Of a DNA stretch of 64,000 bases, positions 10,001-16,336 are shown piece by piece. This stretch comes from an uncultured Psychroserpens sp. (lineage in GTDB: Bacteria > Bacteroidota > Bacteroidia > Flavobacteriales > Flavobacteriaceae). Position numbers and translations under genes: made by a program. The notes beneath the pieces were generated by a model. It saw only the letters and a list, made by a program, of their open reading frames with translations. It searched no databases and was not told where the DNA came from. Positions within the stretch are counted from its first letter, which is position 1. Each line of letters starts with the position of its first letter. The stretch is from NCBI RefSeq assembly GCF_947492715.1, contig NZ_CANLNS010000002.1, positions 124,001 to 188,000 on the forward strand, in the 5' to 3' direction.

Positions 10001-10362
10001 TGGTTTTGAAACATTATTATTCCGAGGATAAAGTGCTCCAGTTTTTAGAATTTCAGAAAGAAACTTATAAAGATGGGCAAGTACGTGAACAATTTGAGGA
10101 GCCTTCTTTAGCCTTGGTTGAAAATCAAGAATATGTATACTATGCCAAAGGGGTAATTAATATGTATGAATTTCAAAAGGTCGTTGGAGAGCAACAGGTA
10201 AATTTAGCCATAAAGCAATTCATTAGAGATTGGAATACTACTGATGGTCTATTAAAAACAAAAACATACAGATACGCTACAACCAAAGATTTACTCTCTT
10301 ATTTTAGAGATATTGTACCTGAAGATCAGCAGCATATTGTTAGTGATTTGTTTGAAGAATAA
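7090..10362 (+). CDS. ABC-2 permease fused to an M1-family aminopeptidase domain
   Basis: 1090 aa. Residues 1-250 and 300-560 are two ABC-2-type membrane blocks, each with about six hydrophobic segments (the first starts MWYNIFKFEIQYRIRR). The C-terminal half is an M1 peptidase with zinc site HEIAH (H938-H942) and third ligand E962 in LETLSQY, followed by the catalytic-Tyr region YYAKGVINMYEF. The GAMEN exopeptidase motif of classical M1 enzymes is not recognisable; PFSES stands in its place, as in this fused family. The ATPase is encoded immediately upstream. A peptide-processing exporter is the natural inference, but no substrate is known. Confidence 0.93.
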   Translation: MWYNIFKFEIQYRIRRADTYVFFLFLFLFSIVGVDFVFQGVDLGVLKKNSPIVVAKAMGAITGIFMILASMIMGVSVLRDFEYEIASLMFSTPIRKKDYLMGRFLGSFAILVIVFSGVFFGLMLGEFMPWHKPDDLLPFNILTYLSAFVQVTLPILFFGAALFFVSGTLSRKLVVVYTQGIIFFVMFMLTKAITNDTIQAILDPFSLTTLTLITDAWTPSEKCIQSIPFIGLLLINKLVWITLGLIILFYGYKKFNLSSVKKGQPKSKRVQTLDAGKSYDSRLIKVPNTKVQTSIAGKWKQLRHFSWFYFVSIFKQPSFWGIVICGMIIILINSVNLGTVYGVDSYPATYFIVEELQETSIYFFIIIMVFYSGELMWKERGAKLNLIYDATGMSSFMNVLGKYIGLNLIYIVLMLALILSGVIFQTLNGYYNYEFQVYFYGFFLEILPFLALYTCLSFFVQALVNHKFIGIMIVTVVFILIVFLGVLGFNHNLYLFGGSSLGSYSDMNGYGDFLKPYLFIKTYWMLFGILLLVISSLLLVRGMETQLLRRIKMIRHKVSTRLMKFSSGVTIAFIILGSFIFYNTNVLNIYWTDADAVDFRIAYEKTLKKFEYIPQPKLVDVYMKLELYPELRHYVAEGQYILKNATDHVIKEVHIQKQIESNTTLDNVTFEGGSTPNNTYKTYDYVIYELQNALQPGDSVKMNFKQTYRTRGFQHDASNENIVENGTFFNNNDFPSIGYNKKYELNDSDDRADNNLPKRLNKASREDYNELGIARSGSDSDGIQLEMIVGTHKDQTAIVPGNLLRQWTENDRNYFHYKTDQTIINFYAVVSGEYITKKGIWTPSSSIDINPVNLEIYYHEGHDYNVDRMMTSMQSSLAYFSKNFGPYQYEHLRIMEFPRYAQFAQSFPGTVPFSESIGFILDIDDHTDVDMAFYVTAHEIAHQWFGMQVEAANVKGKHFILETLSQYAAVMVLKHYYSEDKVLQFLEFQKETYKDGQVREQFEEPSLALVENQEYVYYAKGVINMYEFQKVVGEQQVNLAIKQFIRDWNTTDGLLKTKTYRYATTKDLLSYFRDIVPEDQQHIVSDLFEE

Positions 10363-10380
10363 GCATATTTGCTATCTTTA
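10351..10380 (+). promoter_or_regulatory. Bacteroidota promoter for the metallo-beta-lactamase gene
   Basis: TTTG at 10351-10354 and TATCTTTA at 10373-10380 are separated by 18 nt, close to the Bacteroidota -33/-7 pattern with one mismatch in the last base. It overlaps the end of the upstream permease gene and lies 28 nt before the ATG at 10408, so the lactamase gene can be expressed on its own. Confidence 0.45.
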
Positions 10381-10407
10381 GGATTCGAACGGCTTTATAT
10401 TTTGTAA

Positions 10408-11172
10408 ATGAAATACAATAAACGAATTTGCTCTATAATTATCTCAGGACTACTATTTATATCTATTACTTGTTGTCACAACCATCCTGAACCTAAAATC
10501 GTTTACCAAACCGAACTTTTGGAGGTTACAAAACTGAATGACCATATGTTTATTCATAGATCTTATCTTAACTTAAAAAACGGAACTAAGGTTTCTTGTA
10601 ATGGTGTTATTTTTATTGATAACAATGAAGCTATAGTTTTTGATACGCCAACATCCAATGAGGCGTCTAGTGTACTCATACAGTGGGTTGAAGATTCCCT
10701 TCAATCTAAAATCACGACAGTTGTTCCAACGCATTTTCACGTAGATTGTTTGGGAGGTTTAGAAGCATTTCATAATGAAGGCATCAACTCTATAGCCAAT
10801 GAAATGACCATTGCATTAGCGAAAGAACGTAATAATTATGTTCCAAAATCTGGATTTAACAAAACAAGAGACCTATACATTGGCAAAGAAAAAGTTAGCC
10901 TCACATTTTTTGGAGAAGGGCATACCATAGACAATGTTGTAGCATATATTCCTTCTGAAAAAGCACTATTTGGAGGATGTCTGATTAAATCACTTGGTGC
11001 AACTAAAGGGAATTTAGAAGATGCCAATACCAATGAATGGCCAACTACAGCTAAAAATATTAAGTCTCATTATAAAGACTTGAAAATTGTGATTCCGGGT
11101 CATGGAGAACATGGTAATACCCAACTTCTAGATTATACTATGACATTATTTGAAACTCAAGACCACCAATAA
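10408..11172 (+). CDS. Subclass B1 metallo-beta-lactamase, CcrA-like
   Basis: 254 aa with a lipoprotein-type signal (FISITCCHN, Cys at about 22-23). The full B1 metal site is present: H109-x-H111 and H172 (Zn1) with D113, C191 and H232 (Zn2), in THFHVDCLGG, GEGHTIDNVV, LFGGCLIKS and PGHGEHG. Cys follows the metal-binding Asp, as in the Bacteroides enzyme CcrA, where BcII-type enzymes have Arg. A substrate-contacting Lys is present in GGCLIKS. The enzyme is predicted to hydrolyse beta-lactams, possibly carbapenems, in the periplasm. It looks chromosomal, with no mobile element nearby. Confidence 0.9.
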   Translation: MKYNKRICSIIISGLLFISITCCHNHPEPKIVYQTELLEVTKLNDHMFIHRSYLNLKNGTKVSCNGVIFIDNNEAIVFDTPTSNEASSVLIQWVEDSLQSKITTVVPTHFHVDCLGGLEAFHNEGINSIANEMTIALAKERNNYVPKSGFNKTRDLYIGKEKVSLTFFGEGHTIDNVVAYIPSEKALFGGCLIKSLGATKGNLEDANTNEWPTTAKNIKSHYKDLKIVIPGHGEHGNTQLLDYTMTLFETQDHQ

Positions 11173-11217
11173 TTCTATTAATAAAATTGTAACTTCGATT
11201 ATTAAATTTTAGACATT

Positions 11218-11670
11218 ATGAAATCATTACTTTCAATAGTATTAGTGATACTTACTTCACAACTATCCTATAGTCAAACCTATACAGGGGGTAAAGAGGA
11301 TATTGATCACATATTAAAAAATACGGTATTATTTTCAACATATATTAAAGACTCTAATTATAAAATGATTGGAGCCTCATATACAAATGATGCTAAGATA
11401 TTTCCAAATAATAGAGATATTATTGAAGGAACAAAAGACATAATTGCCTATTGGACATTACCTGATGGTGTCTCTATAAAGCATCATAAAGTGGTTTCGA
11501 ACGAAATCAAAATTTTAGGAGATGAAGCCTATGATTATGGCACATATGAAGGTACTACACTGTTAAAAAATGGAAAAGAAGTCTCTTGGAAAGGCAAATA
11601 TGTTATTGTATGGAAAAAAATAGATGGCATCTGGAAAATGTATTTAGATATTTGGAATAGTATTAAATAA
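11218..11670 (+). CDS. Secreted NTF2-like (SnoaL/DUF4440) protein
   Basis: 150 aa with a signal peptide ending near residue 19 (SQLSYSQ). The remainder has the cone-shaped NTF2-like layout: an N-terminal helix, a segment ASYTNDAKIFPNNRDIIEGTKDIIAYW typical of SnoaL/DUF4440 proteins, and a C-terminal sheet ending VIVWKKIDGIWKMYLDIWN. No catalytic residue can be assigned. It lies 45 nt after the metallo-beta-lactamase and could be read through from it. Its stop is 1 nt from that of the convergent zinc-ribbon gene. Confidence 0.82.
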   Translation: MKSLLSIVLVILTSQLSYSQTYTGGKEDIDHILKNTVLFSTYIKDSNYKMIGASYTNDAKIFPNNRDIIEGTKDIIAYWTLPDGVSIKHHKVVSNEIKILGDEAYDYGTYEGTTLLKNGKEVSWKGKYVIVWKKIDGIWKMYLDIWNSIK

Positions 11671-11671
11671 A

Positions 11672-11863
11672 CTAATCAATATCTAATTCATCTTTTAATT
11701 TATCCAGAGCTTCAGTTGCTTTATCTAACGATTGCTTATTGTCTTCATAGGATATTGCAATAACGGTTTGACAAGAACTGCATGTAAATGTTTTTCCATC
11801 TAACACTTTAGGTAATTCAAACGCAAGAGGTGTTTTACATTTCGGGCATGGGATACTTGGCAT
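11672..11863 (-). CDS. Small zinc-ribbon protein
   Basis: 63 aa. Two CxxC knuckles (CPKC at 6-9 and CSSC at 28-31) form a classical zinc ribbon, followed by a charged helical tail with the sequence LDKATEALDKLKDELDI. No signal peptide. It sits 14 nt downstream of the next minus-strand gene and may share its transcript. Such small ribbons usually bind nucleic acid or a protein partner; no specific role can be given. Confidence 0.75.
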   Translation of the reverse strand: MPSIPCPKCKTPLAFELPKVLDGKTFTCSSCQTVIAISYEDNKQSLDKATEALDKLKDELDID

Positions 11864-11877
11864 ATAATATAATTAGA

Positions 11878-12429
11878 TTAGTTTTTAAGATATTTTTTAG
11901 GGATTTTATATTTGTCATTTTCTGCAGCCCAAAACATAGACATAATCCAATAACGTTCGCCATCAAAGAATAAATCGTAACTGGTAATACCTTGACCTTT
12001 TGGGATACTATTGTCTTCAGCACGATACTTATATGTACTAAATACTTGGGTTACTGTGCTAAAACTGTGCGTAATATTAGCAATTTCATGTTCATAAAAT
12101 CCTTTTTTATCAAGATAGCCCAATTTATCAATAAACGCATCAATAGTGTCAAAAATCATAAGATTAGCCTTACTTGAGTCTTCATTCCAATAGCTATATA
12201 TTAGGCGTGCATCTTTATGGAACATATGTCTTAAACGCTCAAAGTCGCGTACATCTCCAATTGGACCAGAAATACAATCATAATACGCGTCTATTAGTGC
12301 TTGCGGACTTTTAGAATCTGAGCTATAATCTTGTGTTTGGGCTGTGTCATTTTGCGCTTCAAGAGATAATGAAACAACCATAGATAGGCACAAAGTGGTT
12401 AACACTAGTATATTCTTTTTTATGCTCAT
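11878..12429 (-). CDS. Secreted NTF2-like protein
   Basis: 183 aa with a signal peptide (cleavage near LSLEAQ, about residue 26). The mature region contains SPQALIDAYYDCISGP, RLRHMFHKDARLIYSYW and a C-terminal strand pattern YDLFFDGERYWIMSMFWAAE, matching NTF2-like/SnoaL folds. It is distinct in sequence from the NTF2-like protein at 11218. Part of a minus-strand group of secreted proteins (12489, 13082). Function unknown. Confidence 0.75.
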   Translation of the reverse strand: MSIKKNILVLTTLCLSMVVSLSLEAQNDTAQTQDYSSDSKSPQALIDAYYDCISGPIGDVRDFERLRHMFHKDARLIYSYWNEDSSKANLMIFDTIDAFIDKLGYLDKKGFYEHEIANITHSFSTVTQVFSTYKYRAEDNSIPKGQGITSYDLFFDGERYWIMSMFWAAENDKYKIPKKYLKN

Positions 12430-12488
12430 AATGCGAGATTTTAGATTTATAATGACTTTATTTTATAAATATAATCATTAATCTAATG

Positions 12489-13085
12489 CTAGTCATCACA
12501 TATCTCTTTTCTAAGTTCTATAGCTTTAAAGCGTTCCCAAATGTCTTGACCAAAATCTCTAGGTGATAATCTAAAAACAATGTTTGATGTGTTGTTTTTC
12601 TCACAATTTATAACTTTAGCCAATACATTTAATGTGATCATTTTTTCGGTATTAAATGAGTCGTATACATGTATTTTACCAACGAAATCGGAAGTATCGT
12701 AACCGGCGCCTTTAGTATTTACCATAAGGACAGTGGTCTGTGGAACAGTAAACTCTTTTTTCTTGTTTACGGCTTTCATAAGTCCGTCATAATAGAATCC
12801 TAAATCTTTTTCTAAACCTTGAGTTGTAAATTTTTGAATACCTTCAATATGCCAAACAAATGTATAACACCAAAAATCTGGGTGATCTTTATCTCTCCAT
12901 TTCTTGGCAAATCTAAGATCTTCATAACCTTCGTATTTAATTTCTGGAGCAAAACTAATTGGAAATTTAATGATTTCTTTCAACCAAGTCGTATCTGACG
13001 TAAAGGCTCCTTTTTCCTGTTCTTCTTGGGCAAAGCCAGTAAAACTATAGAGTAGAAGTATGATGACAAAGAGTATTCGTTTCAT
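12489..13085 (-). CDS. Hypothetical secreted protein
   Basis: 198 aa with a cleavable signal peptide (LLYSFTGFAQ). I do not recognise the family. The mature part is mixed alpha/beta with conserved-looking aromatic stretches (HPDFWCYTFVWHIEG) and two late Cys residues that could form a disulfide. Its start overlaps the stop of the YceI gene by 4 nt (ATGA), so the two are translationally coupled and probably work in the same process in the periplasm. Confidence 0.75.
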   Translation of the reverse strand: MKRILFVIILLLYSFTGFAQEEQEKGAFTSDTTWLKEIIKFPISFAPEIKYEGYEDLRFAKKWRDKDHPDFWCYTFVWHIEGIQKFTTQGLEKDLGFYYDGLMKAVNKKKEFTVPQTTVLMVNTKGAGYDTSDFVGKIHVYDSFNTEKMITLNVLAKVINCEKNNTSNIVFRLSPRDFGQDIWERFKAIELRKEICDD

Positions 13086-13660
13086 TTATTGATTTTTTTT
13101 AAGTTTAGTGTAACTTCAAAAGCAATAGCGTCAGAAATAGCACCATCTCTCATCTTACTATTGTAACTAATTCCCCAGCGCATTCGGTCAATTTTAAATT
13201 TTGTTGTCATTTGTGCTTTATGAAAATCAACTTCAGCTTGAAAATCTATTGGCAATGTAATACCTTTTATTGTTAAATCGGCAAAAATTTTCATGTGAGT
13301 GGGATCATGATAGTTTACACTATTAATCTTTAGTTTGGCTTCTGGAAACTTTGCAACATCAAAGAAATCTGGGTCTTTCAAATGGTCAACAAGGCTTTTA
13401 TTGGCATCAGCAGTTTTAATATCGTCACATTTAATAGAATGCATGTCTATGACAAACTCGCCTCCTGTAATGACATCTTCGGACTTAACGAAATAGCCTT
13501 CTTTAAAATTTATTGTACCATCGTGGCCACCAAAATAAAAGGTATATTCTCCAGACCATTTTAATTGGCTTAAAGAAGTGTCTATTTCTAATTTTTCTTG
13601 AGCATAACTAAATGATATAAGTCCAATAGCTGCAATACATAATGATATACATGTTTTCAT
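13082..13660 (-). CDS. YceI family periplasmic protein
   Basis: 192 aa from the ATG at 13660, where the signal peptide MKTCISLCIAAIGLISFSYAQ begins; the frame is open 21 codons farther but those overlap the divergent promoter region. YceI features: SQLKWSGEYTFYFGGHDGTINFKEG, the MHSIKCDD stretch, a DFFDVAKFPEAKLKI core and DLTIKGITLPIDF. The family forms a lipocalin-like barrel that binds isoprenoid-type lipids. It is coupled to the downstream secreted protein and divergent from a membrane-anchored winged-helix regulator, which is a likely controller of this pair. Confidence 0.9.
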   Translation of the reverse strand: MKTCISLCIAAIGLISFSYAQEKLEIDTSLSQLKWSGEYTFYFGGHDGTINFKEGYFVKSEDVITGGEFVIDMHSIKCDDIKTADANKSLVDHLKDPDFFDVAKFPEAKLKINSVNYHDPTHMKIFADLTIKGITLPIDFQAEVDFHKAQMTTKFKIDRMRWGISYNSKMRDGAISDAIAFEVTLNLKKINK

Positions 13661-13788
13661 AACTTTGTGTTTTAAATTAATTCTGATGATAAAACTATTG
13701 GTGGTCTTCGTAAAAAGTGTCAAAAAAGTGTAAAAGAAGTGTCAAGAGTTGTAAAAAGTCGGGAATTTGTATGTTATTTACAGGAATT

Positions 13789-14655
13789 ATGAAGAAGAAC
13801 AAGGTATATACTTATGTTGGTGTGCTCATACTTGTGGCGTTAGGGTGGATACTATCTGATTCTACCTCCAAAAATGAGGCTTTTGTGGAGCGTACAAAAA
13901 TAGCTTTGCGTGAAGTAGGTAACAGATTGTTATTGGCTAACAAGGATTCAACGTCTTTAATTTTACCCGTATTAGAAGTAGATCATTCTAAATATCAAGT
14001 ATCCTTTCAAAATGAGCTAACATTTGAACCTAGTCAATTAGTTTCAATTGTAGACAGTACATTTGCAAAATCGCGTCTGCCTAGATATTATAGAGTAGAA
14101 GTATTGCAATGCTCTGATGAAGAAGTAGCATATAGCTATCAAATGAATGCAGATGAAGAAAGCACTATTATTCCTTGTGGAGGACGATATTTACCAAATG
14201 GCTGTTATATCATAACTGTTAAATTTACGAAACGTGTTTCGGCCTTTATAAATAGAAAAGTCTTGTCTTATATTTTTATTGGAATTTTCCTGTTATGCGT
14301 TATTGATGTGTTGTATTCGAGGAGCAAACATAAAAGTATTCAGGACAGTCCAAATACTAACTACACTACAATTGGTCGTTTTCAATTTTACCCTGAGCAA
14401 AACAAATTGATAAAGGAAGCTGAAGAAATTAGCTTATCCAAAAAAGAATGTGAGCTTTTAGAAATTTTCGTGAAACACCCAAATCAAGTCATTAAAAGAG
14501 ACGAACTTACAAAAAAAGTGTGGGAAGATAATGGCGTTTTTGTTGGCAGAAGTTTGGATACTTATATTTCAAAATTACGTAAGAAATTAAAGGATGATAG
14601 TGCCATTAAGCTCACTAATGTGCATGGTGTTGGTTACAAATTGGAAGTTAGTTAG
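13789..14655 (+). CDS. Membrane-anchored OmpR-type winged-helix regulator
   Basis: 288 aa from the ATG at 13789 (MKKNKVYTYVGVLI), chosen because the first membrane helix begins there; earlier in-frame ATGs add a basic stretch. Helix 1 spans about 8-22, an extracytoplasmic domain about 23-155 (three Cys: 108, 130, 139), helix 2 about 159-176, and an OmpR-type DNA-binding domain 194-288 (SLSKKECELLEIF ... RDELTKKVWED ... RSLDTYISKLRKKL ... GVGYKLE). There is no receiver or kinase domain. It is a one-component transmembrane regulator with the DNA-binding domain at the C-terminus, opposite to ToxR. The divergent YceI operon is the likely target. Confidence 0.85.
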   Translation: MKKNKVYTYVGVLILVALGWILSDSTSKNEAFVERTKIALREVGNRLLLANKDSTSLILPVLEVDHSKYQVSFQNELTFEPSQLVSIVDSTFAKSRLPRYYRVEVLQCSDEEVAYSYQMNADEESTIIPCGGRYLPNGCYIITVKFTKRVSAFINRKVLSYIFIGIFLLCVIDVLYSRSKHKSIQDSPNTNYTTIGRFQFYPEQNKLIKEAEEISLSKKECELLEIFVKHPNQVIKRDELTKKVWEDNGVFVGRSLDTYISKLRKKLKDDSAIKLTNVHGVGYKLEVS

Positions 14656-14668
14656 CTCATTGGAGCAG

Positions 14669-14701
14669 TTGTAAATATTTTGTAAAAAATCACTATATTT
14701 G
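14669..14701 (+). promoter_or_regulatory. Bacteroidota promoter upstream of the 145-aa membrane protein
   Basis: TATATTTG at 14694-14701 matches the -7 consensus exactly. A TTG at 14669-14671 lies 22 nt upstream, at the long end of the usual spacing. The distance to the ATG at 14832 implies a leader of about 120 nt, in which I see no clear riboswitch. Confidence 0.4.
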
Positions 14702-14831
14702 ATACAATTGATGCGTAATCAGTAGTTTGCCTTTCCCTATTTAAGACATTTTAGCCCAATACATATGACCATCTCATATAACGATGGTTTATTGTAAAAC
14801 TATTTATACGTATAACTTAAATCAATTTATT

Positions 14832-15269
14832 ATGGCTTCACAAAACTACTTTTCACTTTACAGAGATCAAGCTAATACTTCAATTTTTAAATCTGATACA
14901 GAAGACGACAATTCACAAAGTGGCCCAAAAGCCATTTTTCAGTGGTTAGCACTTTTTGCAGGTGTATTAATTCAACCGTTTTATGCCTTCTATAAAGAAG
15001 TGAAAAACTTTGGTACTCCAGGTGAAGTCTATCAAGATTACTATTTTATAGTATTCGCTCTTATTGTATCAGTCGTTGCTTTTCCAACAGTTTATAGAAC
15101 TGCATTCGATGCAAACAGGCCTAAATGGATGCAATTAATTCCTGTTTTTACGGCTGGATTAGGTTGGCAAACTATTGTAGATTCGGCGTCTGAGGCTATT
15201 CGTTCAAACCCTGAAGCAGTAGAAGGAGTAACCAATGTTATGAGTGTCCTAACTAATTTTGTAGCTTAA
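14832..15269 (+). CDS. Hypothetical membrane protein (145 aa)
   Basis: The start is placed at MASQNYFSLYRDQ (14832); an in-frame ATG 16 codons earlier adds a tail that does not look conserved. Two or three hydrophobic segments follow an acidic N-terminus: AIFQWLALFAGVLIQPFYAF, YYFIVFALIVSVVAFPTVY and a weaker one near WMQLIPVFTAGLGW. I do not recognise the family. It is a stand-alone gene convergent with the adhesin operon; its stop codon merges into a tandem heptamer repeat. Confidence 0.7.
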   Translation: MASQNYFSLYRDQANTSIFKSDTEDDNSQSGPKAIFQWLALFAGVLIQPFYAFYKEVKNFGTPGEVYQDYYFIVFALIVSVVAFPTVYRTAFDANRPKWMQLIPVFTAGLGWQTIVDSASEAIRSNPEAVEGVTNVMSVLTNFVA

Positions 15270-15295
15270 AGTATAAAGTATAAAGTATAATACTT
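15268..15295. repeat. Tandem heptamer AAAGTAT x3 with a terminal inverted copy
   Basis: Three exact head-to-tail copies of AAAGTAT (15268-15288) are followed by AATACTT, so the last copy can fold as AAGTAT-A-ATACTT. The array overlaps the stop codon of the membrane protein and fills the 33-nt gap to the convergent PorP/SprF gene. It has no T-run, so a terminator role is doubtful. Confidence 0.6.
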
Positions 15296-15302
15296 AAGAA
15301 CC

Positions 15303-16307
15303 TTAATTACGATTGTTTCCGTTATTCTTATATTTTCTATAACTGGTTCCTTTTGTACAAGCACAATTACTAATGCCTTGTAAGAAATCTAAACCTATGG
15401 TAATACTATGTGTTCCAGAGTTAAATCCTGAAAGATCATTCATTGTAAGCTGATAAGAATAAGCAAAGTATAATTTATTTTTCATAACACCTGCCATAGG
15501 ACCAAAGTTAAGAGGTTTTAAAAATTGATCATTTAAAAAGCGGTATGATCCACCAACCCAGTAATAATCACCAGCTCTATTAAATTTTCTGTATTTAAAG
15601 TTAATATCGGTTGCCGAACGCCCATCACTATTAAATAGTTGAAAGAAGACTGAAGGTTCAAACTCTACACTATTATTTCGTTTATTATTAAATACATAAC
15701 CTGTGTAAGCCTGAAAATTCAGAAGATTATTAGGTTCAAATCCCGTAAAATCGTCAATCTTTTTCTCTAAGATATTGTTAGCATTGAAACTAAAATAGAA
15801 ACGATTCCATCGATACAACATACCTACATCAAAATTGTGATTAGTTACAGATCTATCATCAGTAATACTGGGATCAACAATTGGAATTTCTGCAGTAGGC
15901 TGAAAGTTCTCAATATCAATTCTGAAACTATTAATGTTGTAAGACATTCCAAATGACAAATATTGCTTTGATGTATAATCTAGAATAATATGGTGAGCAT
16001 ATGAAAACTTAACACCTTTTTGGCGTGTGTTTCCGTTTTTGTCATTATACATTGATACACCAACACCTGATTGATTTGCGATCCTGAAATCGGCATATAG
16101 TGCTTGATTATCTGGTGCATTTTTAATTCCTACCCATTGGGTAAGTCCGTTAGCTCTAACTTTAAAATAGTCTCCAATTCCTGCATAAGTAGGCGACACA
16201 ATAAAGTCGTTATCGGCTAAATACTGTGTCCAAACAGGTAAATTTAGTTCTTGCCCATAGCTAAATGAGCAGAAAAATAAGAGAATATATAGTTTAAAAT
16301 TTTTCAT
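15303..16307 (-). CDS. PorP/SprF family T9SS outer-membrane protein
   Basis: 334 aa from the ATG at 16307 (MKNFKLYILLFFCSFSYGQ, signal peptide); the frame continues 10 codons upstream to touch the adhesin stop. Family hallmarks are the mature start LPVWTQYLADNDFIVSPTYAGIGD, the GLTQWVGIKNAPDNQ block, FSYAHHI and a C-terminal beta-barrel ending GTHSITIGLDF. PorP/SprF proteins help secrete and attach T9SS substrates with type B C-terminal domains. This one lies 29 nt after the 2738-aa adhesin, the same order as SprB-SprF in Flavobacterium johnsoniae, so it is very probably the adhesin's dedicated partner. Confidence 0.92.
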   Translation of the reverse strand: MKNFKLYILLFFCSFSYGQELNLPVWTQYLADNDFIVSPTYAGIGDYFKVRANGLTQWVGIKNAPDNQALYADFRIANQSGVGVSMYNDKNGNTRQKGVKFSYAHHIILDYTSKQYLSFGMSYNINSFRIDIENFQPTAEIPIVDPSITDDRSVTNHNFDVGMLYRWNRFYFSFNANNILEKKIDDFTGFEPNNLLNFQAYTGYVFNNKRNNSVEFEPSVFFQLFNSDGRSATDINFKYRKFNRAGDYYWVGGSYRFLNDQFLKPLNFGPMAGVMKNKLYFAYSYQLTMNDLSGFNSGTHSITIGLDFLQGISNCACTKGTSYRKYKNNGNNRN

Positions 16308-16336
16308 TTGAAATTTGTTTAAATTCTTCGGTATCA

